Part shown: piece after piece, positions 36,214 through 43,983 of the stretch | Numbering within the stretch: position 1 is the first letter of the stretch | Layout: each line of letters starts with the position of its first letter | DNA from: RBC038 sp041390625 | GTDB lineage: Bacteria; Chloroflexota; Dehalococcoidia; UBA2979 | Direction: 5' to 3' | Assembly: GCA_041390625.1 (NCBI GenBank) | Contig: JAWKPM010000011.1 | Location: 1 to 64,000, forward strand | Length of the DNA: 64,000 bases | Made by a program: the position numbers and the translations under genes | The notes under the pieces: model-generated | Seen by the model: the letters and a program-made list of their open reading frames with translations, nothing else | The model's database searches: none | What the model was told of the DNA's origin: nothing

Positions 36214-36714
36214 GTGCCCCGGGGAAAGTCCAAAGCCGCGCCCAGGCGCGCCCTCGAGGGCGGCACCGTCGCCATGAACCGGCGCGCCCGCTACGACTAC
36301 GAAATCCTGCAGCGCTACGACGCCGGCCTGGTCCTGCTGGGCCCCGAGATCAAGTCGATTCGCGCCGGTAAAGCCAACATCGGCGAGGGCTACGCCCGAT
36401 TCAATGACGGCGAGCTGTGGCTGTATAATGTGCACATCGCCCAGTACGAGGCGGCACGGGAGAAGCCGGAGCCGACGCGACCTCGAAAGCTGCTGTTGCA
36501 TCGCGCCGAGATGGCCCGCATGCGACGCGCCCTCGAGGAGCAGCAACGAGCCACGGTCATCCCGCTCCGGCTCTATCTGGCGCGAGGGCTGGCGAAGGTG
36601 GAGCTCGGCGTGGCCCGCGGCAAGCGGGCGTACGACAAGCGACAATCCATCGCCAAGCGCGAGTCCGAGCGCGACATCGCGCGGGCGCTCAGGCAGCGTC
36701 AGCGCGAGGGCTAG
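36214..36714 (+). CDS. smpB: SsrA-binding protein
   Basis: Binds tmRNA and places it on stalled ribosomes for trans-translation. 166 residues: NRRARYDYEILQRYDAGLVLLGPEIKSIRAGKANI is the core, followed by YNVHIAQYE, RPRKLLLHRAEM and the basic tail KRAYDKRQSIAKRESERDIAR. GGAAGG precedes the GTG at 36214. The tmRNA gene begins 25 bases after its stop, a classical arrangement. Confidence 0.96.
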   Translation: MPRGKSKAAPRRALEGGTVAMNRRARYDYEILQRYDAGLVLLGPEIKSIRAGKANIGEGYARFNDGELWLYNVHIAQYEAAREKPEPTRPRKLLLHRAEMARMRRALEEQQRATVIPLRLYLARGLAKVELGVARGKRAYDKRQSIAKRESERDIARALRQRQREG

Positions 36715-36739
36715 GACTGGCGTCGAGGCCCGTCAACGT

Positions 36740-37094
36740 GGGGACGACAGGAATCGACAGGAGCTGAGCGGACTCGGATTGCGGGTCGAGGTGCCATCAC
36801 CCTCGTTAATCAGGTGGCAAAAGATAACTGGCGAAAACGAACTCGCCCTCGCCGCTTAAGTAGCGGCGACGTGCCCCGGGAGGCTCCTCCTGACGGTCCC
36901 CGTGGGCGCGACGTTTAGTCGGGATGCTTCGACGGAGTTGGTCTCGAGCGCCGTCGACTAAGACCATCGAGGCTGGCCGGCCACCCCTCGTCAGTGGAGA
37001 ACAGCCGGCGAGACCTGACCGCTGACTACACCCGTAGTAGATTCGAGCCACAAGTTCGCTGGACGGGGAGTTCGATTCTCCCCCGTCTCCACCA
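36740..37094 (+). ncRNA. ssrA: tmRNA (transfer-messenger RNA)
   Basis: The 5' end GGGGACG (36740-36746) pairs with the 3' CGTCTCC (37084-37090), with one G-T wobble, followed by encoded ACCA (37091-37094). The T arm reads GGGGAGTTCGATTCTCCCC. The tag frame begins most plausibly at GGC 36830 and gives GENELALAA before TAA (36857-36859). The ending LALAA is the usual ClpXP-type degron. 355 bases and the position 25 bases after smpB fit. Pseudoknots were not checked. The 3' end is a classical site for island integration. Confidence 0.93.
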
Positions 37095-37116
37095 CTAAAG
37101 CGCTTAGCGCCTTTAG
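37095..37116 (+). terminator. hairpin directly after tmRNA
   Basis: CTAAAGCGC and GCGCCTTTAG pair with one bulged C around a TTA loop, beginning on the base after the tmRNA ACCA end. No T-tract follows. It probably ends the ssrA transcript. Confidence 0.5.
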
Positions 37117-37123
37117 CTGTTAC

Positions 37124-37132
37124 TTACCCACA
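37124..37132 (+). promoter_or_regulatory. DnaA-box-like 9-mer (one mismatch)
   Basis: TTACCCACA differs from the consensus TTATCCACA by one base. It lies 30 bases after the tmRNA gene. Confidence 0.25.
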
Positions 37133-37196
37133 ATCGGCCTGAGGTCGAAGCTATGTCCGTCGGCGCGATGGTGCCATGGACACTCGCACCGCCCAG

Positions 37197-37205
37197 TTAT
37201 CCACA
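37197..37205 (+). promoter_or_regulatory. perfect DnaA-box 9-mer
   Basis: TTATCCACA matches the strict DnaA box. It directly abuts the att-like repeat at 37206. A single 9-mer can occur by chance in 64 kb, although less often at high GC. Confidence 0.35.
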
Positions 37206-37230
37206 GTTCGGCTGGACGGGGAGATGGGAG
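37206..37230 (+). repeat. att-like 25-bp direct repeat, left copy
   Basis: GTTC-N2-CTGGACGGGGAGAT-N-GGAG. It matches the copy at 60161-60185 at 22 of 25 positions and shares CTGGACGGGGAG with the tmRNA T-arm region (37059-37070). The pair brackets about 23 kb, suggesting ends of an element that once used the ssrA 3' end. Confidence 0.45.
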
Positions 37231-37534
37231 GTCAGCACTCCCCCGCGCGGTCTTATGTTGCTACCGCGAAGACGGGCAGGGATTCCCGCCCGCCGAAGCG
37301 TATGTGATCCCGTCGTCGCAGCCTAGTCAGGGTCCGCGCTGTGGTCTGGGCGCTGACCATCGTCTTCGCGGTTCTTGCGCTGCGACCCGCCTTCGCCGAG
37401 ATCGAGCGACGACTGCTAGCTGTGCTGAGGTCGTCGGAAGCGTCGGCGAGACGCTGAACGCGCCAGGCCGCTGCTGGGCTCCGACTTAGCCTCGGGCAAG
37501 ACCGGCGGGGTATCACGGGTTACGCCGCCGACGC

Positions 37535-38026
37535 CTATCCGACGTTGGCGCCGCCCTCCCACTGCCAACGCTCTTCGGCCAGGTTGCGGGGCGGTTCGGG
37601 CGTATTCACCCGCACCATCAGCACCGGGCACGACGCCACCATCAGCACCTTCAGCGCCACGCTTCCGATGCCGAGCAGTTCATCCGCTCCTGCACCATGC
37701 GTGCTCATCACGATAAGGTCCGCGTGCAGCTCGCCGGCCAGCTCGGCAATCGTCGTGGACGGCTGGCCGAAGCGTACGTTGACCGTTACCTCCGCGACGC
37801 CGGCCTCGCGCAACGCCTGCGCCTTCTCTTCCAGGTAGTCGAACGCCCTCACTTTCCGGCCCTCAAGGCCGTCCGCATCAGTCTCATCGAGTCGCGAGGT
37901 ACGAGTCGGCACGACGGTGAGCAGCGCGACGCGTGCTCCGGACACTGATGCCAAGTCCCGTGCATAGCCGAGCGCCCGCTCGCTGTACTCGGAGCCGTCG
38001 AGCGTCGTCAGGATTTGCGTGAACAC
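37535..38026 (-). CDS. universal stress protein (UspA family)
   Basis: A 163-residue single-domain Usp protein: ILTTLDGSEYSERALGYARDLA at the N-terminus, VALLTVVPT, and the ATP-binding signature VMSTHGAGADELLGIGSVALKVL (G-2x-G-9x-G-S/T pattern). The GTG at 38024-38026 has AAGGGG about eight bases upstream and matches the usual family N-terminus. It is the first accessory gene after tmRNA and shares orientation with dps, so the two may be co-regulated in stress. Confidence 0.88.
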   Translation of the reverse strand: MFTQILTTLDGSEYSERALGYARDLASVSGARVALLTVVPTRTSRLDETDADGLEGRKVRAFDYLEEKAQALREAGVAEVTVNVRFGQPSTTIAELAGELHADLIVMSTHGAGADELLGIGSVALKVLMVASCPVLMVRVNTPEPPRNLAEERWQWEGGANVG

Positions 38027-38115
38027 GCGAGCACCCCTTCTGCCAACGCCATCATCATGCAGCTCTTCGCAGGCGCTCGACTGGGCCGTCCGGCCCAATG
38101 CCCCGTCGCCCTCCG

Positions 38116-38601
38116 CTACTCGGTCATGCTTCGGAGCATCCAGGCCGTCTTCTCGTGGATCTGCATGCGTTGCGTGAGCAGGTCCATCGTTACCTGATCG
38201 CCCGCGTTTTCCGCTGCCGGAAACACGTCGCGAGCGGTGTGCACGACGGCCTCATGGCCCGCGAGCAACTCGGTCAGCATCTCCCCGGCAGGAGGAACAC
38301 GGTCTGGCTCCTTGATCGAGCTCAGCGCTGCGAACTCGCGGTACGTAGCGGGGGCGTACTCGCCAAGTGCGCGGATACGCTCCGCGATCAGATCGGTCGC
38401 GAGCCAGAGCTCGTTGTACTGCTCCTCAAACATCAGATGCAGCTCGCGAAACCGCGGCCCTGTCACGTTCCAGTGGAAGTTGTGGGTCTTCAGGTACAGC
38501 GTGTACGTATCGGCGAGCACGCGCTCGAGACCGGCGGCGATGGTCTGCCTGGCTTCGTCCGGGATCGCGGCACCCTCATGAGTCGCTCTGCTGGTCATCA
38601 T
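38116..38601 (-). CDS. dps: Dps family DNA-protecting ferritin-like protein
   Basis: 161 residues. Dps proteins form 12-mers that oxidise ferrous iron with peroxide and shield DNA. The intersubunit ferroxidase ligands appear in YLKTHNFHWNVTGP (His) and HLMFEEQYNELWLATDLIAERIRALG (Glu/Asp), and DQVTMDLLTQRMQIHEKTAWML closes the four-helix bundle. The ATG at 38599-38601 has GGAG six bases upstream. The stop of a decayed upstream frame overlaps its start codon. Confidence 0.92.
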   Translation of the reverse strand: MMTSRATHEGAAIPDEARQTIAAGLERVLADTYTLYLKTHNFHWNVTGPRFRELHLMFEEQYNELWLATDLIAERIRALGEYAPATYREFAALSSIKEPDRVPPAGEMLTELLAGHEAVVHTARDVFPAAENAGDQVTMDLLTQRMQIHEKTAWMLRSMTE

Positions 38602-38825
38602 CGTTCTCCGTTCCCTGCGTTTCGCTTGCCATCCTCTCGCTTCCGGACACTGCTCGCACGCGGCCCGGACGTTGCCCTCGGAGCGCGCGACGGCTTGCGA
38701 GGTGCGTGCTCGCCGGCGACTGAAGCGATCGACTCCCCCGCCGCACGAAGCACTCGACGGGCCGCGCCATCGAGCGGCAGGGGGACGCGTGTCCCGGCGG
38801 CTTGTGCGTGGCCCCCGCCCGTGGG
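38598..38825 (-). pseudogene. possible C-terminal remnant of a DHH-family phosphoesterase
   Basis: In the frame ending at 38598, PTGGGHAQAAGTRVPL resembles the GGGH..AAG motif of the DHHA1 domain (NrnA-like nanoRNases), followed by LDGAARRVLRAAGES. A TGA (38826-38828) precedes the motif directly, and the frame before it reads EVNPVDAADEALDAQDDFRTA. With no start and no N-terminal DHH domain, this would be a broken fragment. Only the GGGH motif supports the assignment. Confidence 0.3.
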
Positions 38826-38979
38826 TCAGCCCGCCGAGCACCTTGCGACCGCAGTCCGGAAGTCGTCCTGGGCGTCCAGGGCCTCGTCGGCCGCGTCGAC
38901 CGGATTCACCTCGAATGAAAGGACGACTGTGCACGGCCCGGGTGTCGGGCGGCGGCGGCGTGGGGCGGCAAAAGCCTCA

Positions 38980-39038
38980 TGCGGCCCCACCTGTACTCGT
39001 TGGCAAGACCGCCGAGGTGGACGCGTCGTGGGGCCGCA
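38980..39038. repeat. 11-bp perfect inverted repeat
   Basis: TGCGGCCCCAC (38980-38990) and GTGGGGCCGCA (39028-39038) are exact reverse complements 37 bases apart, in the 540-base gap between dps and the His-rich gene. It could be a hairpin or a remnant of a mobile element end. Apart from the DHH-like remnant, nothing else is seen in the gap. Confidence 0.4.
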
Positions 39039-39143
39039 AGACCCGATCCCAAACCTACAGTCCGCTCACGACCTCTGTCCCACGGGGGAGACCGAGGCCG
39101 ATCGCCCGTTGCGAGTACCGATACGCATACAGACACTGGGCGT

Positions 39144-39560
39144 ATGCCGCGTTCGCTCGATCGCATCGCTCGCCAAACATGGGCGATCACCTTCGTCGCC
39201 GTGCTGGCGCTCTTGCAGCCCACACTCGCGGCGTTCGACCCGGGCCTCGCCGGCTGGCGACCCGATCACGGGCACGTCTTCCTGTCGACGCAGGCTGAGT
39301 TTGTGCACGAGCACCCGTACGACCATCACCACGAGCACAGTCAGTCTGAGCGGCAGGGCACCGACCTAGCCGGCACCGAGGGGCCCTCGACCCCCGGTGT
39401 GCTGTTCACCTTCGACACCGGCGTGGCCGGTGCGGCCATTCCGGTGGTCCAACCGCCGCAGCTGACGCCACCCCGCGCCTACAAGGCCGACGAGTTGATC
39501 GTCGCCGCCCAATGGCGACCAGTCACCGTCTCACCGCTCGTCCCACCACCTCGCACCTGA
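39144..39560 (+). CDS. secreted His-rich protein, probable metal binding
   Basis: 138 residues from the ATG at 39144. A signal peptide (TWAITFVAVLALLQPTLAAF) is followed by a His cluster HEHPYDHHHEHSQ near residue 60 and a Pro-rich C-terminal half. No enzyme family recognised. It lies 77 bases upstream of sco1, so a role as an extracytoplasmic copper (or zinc) buffer is inferred from context. A GCATAC/GTATGC inverted repeat (39125-39147) covers the start codon. Confidence 0.6.
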   Translation: MPRSLDRIARQTWAITFVAVLALLQPTLAAFDPGLAGWRPDHGHVFLSTQAEFVHEHPYDHHHEHSQSERQGTDLAGTEGPSTPGVLFTFDTGVAGAAIPVVQPPQLTPPRAYKADELIVAAQWRPVTVSPLVPPPRT

Positions 39561-39637
39561 CCGGACCGTCTCAGTTCGAGCACGAATAGAGGCACGGCGC
39601 GTGACGCGTCTTGGTGCCGTGCGGAACGAGGTGTGAG

Positions 39638-40255
39638 ATGAATCGAGCGCAAGCTGTCGGGCTGGCGCTGGGGGTTGTCGCCGTGGTCGCGGTGGCGGTG
39701 TTCGGTGTCGCCCGCTTCCTCGATGACGAGCCGTACACCTACGCGGCCATCCAGATCGAGAGCCCCCAGGCGATGCCGGACATCCGACTCACCACGGCAT
39801 CGGGGCAGTCGTGGGCGCTGAGTGAGTCGGATGCTGAAGTGACAGCCGTCTACTTCGGCTACACCCACTGCCCGGACGTCTGTCCGCTCACGATGTCCGA
39901 GCTCGCCGCCGCACGGGATGCGATGCCGGAGGACCGACAGGCCGAATTCCAGGTCGTCATGGTCACGGTGGACCCCGCCCGCGACACGCCGGAGGTGATG
40001 GACACCTACGTCCATCACTTCGACGACTCGTTCATCGGGCTGAGTGGCACGGAGGACGAGGTCGCTGGCGTGATGCAGGGATGGGGCATCCTGGCGCAGC
40101 GTGAGGACGTCGAGGGCAGCGCCTCCTACTTCATGAGCCATCCCGCTGGCGTCAACGTCGTCGACGCGGATGGCCGCATTCGCCTCCTGATCCCGATTGG
40201 GGTCGACCCGAAGGCGATCGCCAGCGACATCCTGCACTTGATGGACGCCGGCTAG
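39638..40255 (+). CDS. SCO1/SenC copper chaperone
   Basis: A 205-residue membrane-anchored thioredoxin-fold protein that helps assemble the CuA centre of cytochrome oxidase. It has an N-terminal anchor (LALGVVAVVAVAVFGVARFL), the copper motif YTHCPDVCPLT (CxxxC), VTVDPARDTPEVM, and the conserved His in FMSHPAGVNVVD. GAGGTG lies before the ATG at 39638. With the upstream His-rich protein and downstream PCuAC it forms a copper-delivery cluster. Confidence 0.92.
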   Translation: MNRAQAVGLALGVVAVVAVAVFGVARFLDDEPYTYAAIQIESPQAMPDIRLTTASGQSWALSESDAEVTAVYFGYTHCPDVCPLTMSELAAARDAMPEDRQAEFQVVMVTVDPARDTPEVMDTYVHHFDDSFIGLSGTEDEVAGVMQGWGILAQREDVEGSASYFMSHPAGVNVVDADGRIRLLIPIGVDPKAIASDILHLMDAG

Positions 40256-40302
40256 GCCGGCTCGTACCACAAGCTACAACGACTCTCAAAGGAGCTTCTT
40301 GA

Positions 40303-40848
40303 ATGCACTTCAATCCCGGACTGCGCGCGCTGGCGTACGCGCTCCCCGTGCTCGCCGCGGTGAGCCTGGTCGCCTGCTCGTCGGACAACGATGCGTCTGA
40401 CTCCGACGCAACTGCCGCGACGCCAACCGAGGCCATGGCGGTGGCCGACGGAATCACGATCTCCGAGCCGTGGGCCCGTGCCACCGCAGGCAACCCCGAC
40501 GAGAACAGCGCCGTCTACATGGTGATCACGAACGGCGCCGACGAGGCCGACCGCCTTGTCAGCGCGAGCGTCGACGACGAACTTGCCTCGACGGTCGAGC
40601 TACACGAGACGGTGATGCAGAACGGTCAGATGCGCATGCAGCCCGTCGAGGGCTGGGACGTGGCAGCCGACGCCGGCACGCTCGAGTTGAGCCAGGGCGC
40701 CAATCACGTCATGCTCATCGGCCTGTCGAAGCAACTCGTCGTCGGCGACACGGTCGGCCTGACTCTGCACTTCGAGCGGGCGGGCGACGTGCATGTCGAT
40801 GCGCCTGTGCGGGAAGGTGAGCCCATGGGAATGGGTTCGACCAACTAG
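40303..40848 (+). CDS. PCuAC-type copper chaperone lipoprotein
   Basis: 181 residues. The lipobox LVAC (cleavage before Cys near residue 25) marks a membrane lipoprotein. The Cu(I) site shows the family pattern H..M..M: VELHETVMQNGQMRMQPVE, then QGANHVMLIG. These proteins hand copper to SCO1 or directly to CuA of cytochrome oxidase. AAAGGAG precedes the ATG, and a strong terminator follows, so the copper cluster ends here. Confidence 0.9.
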   Translation: MHFNPGLRALAYALPVLAAVSLVACSSDNDASDSDATAATPTEAMAVADGITISEPWARATAGNPDENSAVYMVITNGADEADRLVSASVDDELASTVELHETVMQNGQMRMQPVEGWDVAADAGTLELSQGANHVMLIGLSKQLVVGDTVGLTLHFERAGDVHVDAPVREGEPMGMGSTN

Positions 40849-40861
40849 CCCTCGACACCGA

Positions 40862-40896
40862 GGCGGAGGGAGCGGCGAACGCCGCTACCCTCCGCC
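40862..40896 (+). terminator. strong hairpin terminator after the PCuAC gene
   Basis: GGCGGAGGG pairs with CCCTCCGCC and the inner AGCGGCG with CGCCGCT around an AA loop, with one bulged A. A short T-rich patch (ATCTTTG) follows. It lies 14 bases after the stop codon. Confidence 0.8.
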
Positions 40897-40937
40897 GGCA
40901 TCTTTGACACTCGGCTCGGGCGGCAAGCCCGAACCCG

Positions 40938-41240
40938 AATCTGAGATCAACTCCAATAGAGCCTTGTGGTCCCTCAGGTTTGCCGGTGGCTCGACGTTGC
41001 CCTCCCATCGCGCTCAGAGCGCGGGTCGACGGGCACGCCGCGGCCTTGCAGCTGAACGCCCTGACGACGCGTGAGTGTGGACGAAGCGTGCTGAGTAGGG
41101 GCGAGGTAGGACGACCCGGTACAAGACGGGACGAGCACGTGCAGACTCAAGCCGCCCCCTCCCGCCAGGCCAGCCCGTACGCCGCCCAGTGCTTGGGTAC
41201 GGGATGAACTAGCTCCGACAGTTGGAGATCTTGGAGCCAG
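40938..41240. repeat. roughly 300-bp long direct repeat, left copy
   Basis: Aligns without net frame change to 59783-60088 at about 85% identity, and over 90% in the first 200 bases by hand alignment. A block of about 40 bases spanning the GACGACGCGTGAG core (41061-41073) is identical. The right edge coincides with the broken end of a peptide-permease pseudogene. In one - strand frame the start differs mostly at third positions (LRDHKALLELISDS here, LRDHKTLLELISDS there), so it may carry a gene fragment. Confidence 0.85.
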
Positions 41241-41638
41241 CCCCGACTCGTCCCGGGCCACGCGATGGGGCTCCTGACGCGCCTCACGCGAGCAGTGATG
41301 ATCGAGGCGCTGAACCAGGACTCTACGTGCGAACGGCGCAGGCAAAGGGACTGGCCGGCCGCGCAGTGCTGCTCAGGCACGCGCTGCCGAACGCGGCCAT
41401 CCCGCTCCTGACGGCGCTCGGGCTCGAGCTCGCCGGATTCATCGGCCACGCGGCCGTCACAGAAGTCGTCTTCGCGTGGCCCGGCCTCGGCCGCCTCGGC
41501 GTCGAGGCGGCGCTGGCCGGCGACGTCCCGGTCGTGATCGGGTTCACGCTCACCGTGGCTGCCTTCGTGGTCGTCATCAACCTCGTTGTGGACCTCGCCT
41601 ACCTGTTCGTGGATCCGCGCCAGCGGGCGCTGGCGTGA
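41241..41638 (+). pseudogene. 5'-truncated, frameshifted DppB-like ABC permease
   Basis: The C-terminal part of an oligopeptide/nickel ABC permease. GLLTRLTRAVMIEALNQD is in one frame; after two extra bases near 41322 it continues as YVRTAQAKGLAGRAVLLRHALPNA, the EAA-loop motif contacting the ATPase, and ends FVDPRQRALA. The N-terminal two thirds are missing, cut where the long direct repeat ends. Its stop overlaps the start of the DppC-like gene, the normal order in dpp/opp operons. Confidence 0.8.
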
Positions 41639-42500
41639 CCACCATCGCCCGAGGTGTCGACCAGCTGGCCGTGCGCCGACCGATGTTCGCTCGGCTCGCA
41701 CGACGACTCCACCGAGACGGCATCGCGGCCACCGCCGCCCTCTCTCTCGTCGTGTTCGGCGCCTTCGCCGGCCCCGAACTGTGGCAGGTCGACCCGAACG
41801 CGACCGACCTGGCGAATCGCTTCGCGGGTGCCAGCGCGGAGGCCCCGCTCGGCACGGACGATTTCGGGCGCGACATGCTGGCGCGCCTGATGGAGGGCGG
41901 GCGTCGGTCGCTGCTCGGCGCCGCGGTCGTGGTCGCCGGATCGACCTCAGCCGGGCTCATCGTCGGGATCGCCAGCACGGTGAGCGGCAGACGCACCCAG
42001 GCCACACTTGCGCGCCTGATCGACGCGACGCTCGCGATGCCGACTCTCGTCATTGCGATGGCCATCGTCGGGATTCTCGGCACGGGATTCACGAATCTCG
42101 TGCTTGCGCTCGTGCTCGTCGGCTGGCCCTGGTACGCGCGCCTGTACCGCGGCCTCACGCTCCAACAGCTCACGCGTGAGTACATCGTCGCGGCTGAGTC
42201 TCTAGGCTGCTCCCGCTTGCGGATCGCGTGGCGCCACATTGGTCCGAACATCGCGGGGCCGGCGATCGTGCTCAGCACCACGAGCCTTGGGGCGGCGATT
42301 CTCGGACTGGCGTCACTTTCCTTCCTGGGACTCGGAATCCAACCACCCCACGCGGAATGGGGGCAATGGTGGACGCCGGTCGGTCCAGGTTTCAAACGCA
42401 CCCATGGCTCATCCTCGCGCCCGGCCTCGCGATCAGCGCCACAGTGCTCGCGATCAACGTGCTGGGCGATGTCCTCCGTGACATTGCCGACCCGGCGTAG
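41635..42500 (+). pseudogene. frameshifted DppC-like ABC permease
   Basis: Starts with GTG overlapping the stop of the DppB-like gene. Family blocks are LGTDDFGRDMLARLMEGGRRSLLGA, TLAMPTLVIAMAIVGILG, the EAA motif EYIVAAESLGCSRLRIAWRHIGPN, and LSFLGLGIQPPHAEWG. One base is missing in a G run near 42359-42363; the correct frame resumes as AMVDAGRSRFQTHPWLILAPG and ends LGDVLRDIADPA at 42500. No binding protein or ATPase genes remain. A sequencing error could mimic this single lesion, but the adjacent gene is also broken. Confidence 0.8.
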
Positions 42501-42552
42501 AGGGCAACCCACGCGTGCCGGCTTGTGGAGCCACAAGACACGGTCGCGCTAT

Positions 42553-42828
42553 TCAGCCTCGCGTTCGTAGCGATGGTGGAGACCACCGAGGACTGGTTGA
42601 CCGACGACGCGGCCATGGCGGTGCGTTTCCCTTGGTCCTTCGGGCGGTGCGGTGAGGTCGCGTCGCGTTGTAGTACTCGACGTACTCGAGCAGCACGCTC
42701 CGAAGGTGGCGCTCATTCAGCGGGATGATGTGGTCCGTGCATTCCCGACGTAGGGTCCCGACCTGGCGCTCACCGATCGCGTTCGCCCTCCATGGTCGCC
42801 CAGTCGGCACGGGCGGGGCCGGATCCAA
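42553..42828 (-). pseudogene. C-terminal fragment of an integrase-core (IS3/IS481-like) transposase
   Basis: ANAIGERQVGTLRRECTDHI followed by LNERHLRSVLLEYVEYYNATRPHRT is the end of a DDE retroviral-type integrase core, including the Glu of the triad in the GERQVGTLRRE region. The N-terminal helix-turn-helix and first two Asp are absent, and the tail after RPHRT is not conserved. It is a dead insertion-sequence relic between the broken permeases and znuA. Confidence 0.75.
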
Positions 42829-42856
42829 GCAGGTAACCGCTGCGAGACGGTAAGCG

Positions 42857-43936
42857 TCATGCCACGCCGCCGAGGCCCTCGACCAGCGCCTGCGCGTTCG
42901 CGCGCATCATCGCCTCATACGTCTCCGCGTCCGGACCGGGTTGCGAGTGCAGGACGAGCACACGCGTATCCGTCTCCGAAGCAACGGCCTCGATCAGGGG
43001 CGACGAGAACTGCGGCTCGGCATAGATGGCGGGGACGCCGTGCTCCTCGACGATCTCCACGACCTCAGCAACGTCCTGGGCGCTCGGCTGCTGGTTCGGA
43101 TTGCCTGGCGCCAGCGAGCCCGCGATCTCGAACCCGTACTCGGCTGCGAAGTAGCCGAAGGCGTCGTGGAACACGACGATCTCCCGCGCGCCCTCGGGGA
43201 TCGCGGCCATCTGGTCCCGAATCTCGTCGTCGACGGCCTCGAGGCGCGCAATGTACGCCGAGGCGCGCTCGTTGAAGCTATCGGCATTCGCCTCGTCCGT
43301 CGCCACGAGAGCGTCGCGGATGTGCTCGACGTAGCTGATCACGTTTGGCACCGAGAGCCAGAAGTGCGGGTCGCCCTCTGCGAAGGTCAACGCGTCGACA
43401 GCCTCGGACATGACCTCGTCGTCGTGCTCTTCCCCCTCGTGGTGGTCGTCTTCGTGTTCCTCGCCCTCGGGATCCTCGTCTTCGTGCTGTTCACCCTCGT
43501 GCTCATGCTCGTGACCCTCGACCGGCGCGCGCGGTTCCAATCCCGCCGAGACGGCGACGACCGGCACACCGTCGCCGACGTTCTCGACGACGATCGCGAG
43601 CAGCCCCTCCTCGAGGTTGTAGCCGTTCACCAGCACGAGGTCGGCACTCGCCACCTCGGCCGCAACGCGCGTCGACGGCTCGAACGAGTGCACGTCGACC
43701 CCGGCCGGGATTAGGGCCTGCACGTCGATGGCGTCCCCGCCGACCTCCCGCGCGAACTCCGCGATCAGCGCAGTCGATGCCACCACCGAGAGCCGCTCGC
43801 CCCCGTCGTCGTCGCCCCCGTCCGTCGAGTCGCCACACGCCGAGACGAGCGCGCTCACCAGGAACGCACCCACCACCAGCAGCACGCCGGCCGAGCGCGC
43901 CCCCGACCGCCCAGTCCCCCGCAGCACAGAGTCCAC
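42857..43936 (-). CDS. ZnuA-like metal ABC transporter substrate-binding lipoprotein
   Basis: A 359-residue cluster A-I solute-binding protein for zinc (or manganese). It has the lipobox LVSAC near residue 34, metal-ligand His in GVDVHSFEP, GDPHFWLSVPN and VVFHDAFGYFA, and Asp in SQPGPDAETYEAMMRANA. A long His/Glu/Asp loop (residues about 140-175, GHEHEHEGEQHEDED...) is typical of zinc-specific members. GTG start. No permease or ATPase gene is nearby, so it must work with a transporter encoded elsewhere. Two Fur-family-like boxes overlap its promoter. Confidence 0.88.
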   Translation of the reverse strand: MDSVLRGTGRSGARSAGVLLVVGAFLVSALVSACGDSTDGGDDDGGERLSVVASTALIAEFAREVGGDAIDVQALIPAGVDVHSFEPSTRVAAEVASADLVLVNGYNLEEGLLAIVVENVGDGVPVVAVSAGLEPRAPVEGHEHEHEGEQHEDEDPEGEEHEDDHHEGEEHDDEVMSEAVDALTFAEGDPHFWLSVPNVISYVEHIRDALVATDEANADSFNERASAYIARLEAVDDEIRDQMAAIPEGAREIVVFHDAFGYFAAEYGFEIAGSLAPGNPNQQPSAQDVAEVVEIVEEHGVPAIYAEPQFSSPLIEAVASETDTRVLVLHSQPGPDAETYEAMMRANAQALVEGLGGVA

Positions 43937-43952
43937 CCTTCGAGCGGCGTAA

Positions 43953-43967
43953 TGAGACGCCGTATCA
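43953..43967. promoter_or_regulatory. Fur/Zur-like operator box 1 (znuA)
   Basis: TGAGACGCCGTATCA, a 7-1-7 inverted repeat with one mismatch between arms. Its reverse complement reads TGATACGGCGTCTCA and fits the window consensus TGATACnnnGTCTCA at 12 of 12 fixed positions. It lies 17 bases before the znuA start codon. Confidence 0.65.
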
Positions 43968-43983
43968 GTTCATCGAGGCCCGA

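Larger units (their letters stand above)
37117..37534. other. gene-poor stretch after tmRNA
   Basis: It contains two DnaA-box-like 9-mers and an att-like repeat (listed separately). A 38-codon frame (37341-37457, WALTIVFAVLALRPAFAEIE) is hydrophobic and could be a remnant of an integrated element, but it has no ribosome site. The uspA gene ends at 37535 on the other strand. Confidence 0.4.

Noticed and set aside
37341..37457. 38-codon hydrophobic frame after tmRNA
   Set aside because: No ribosome site, no homology recognised, and too short to separate from chance.
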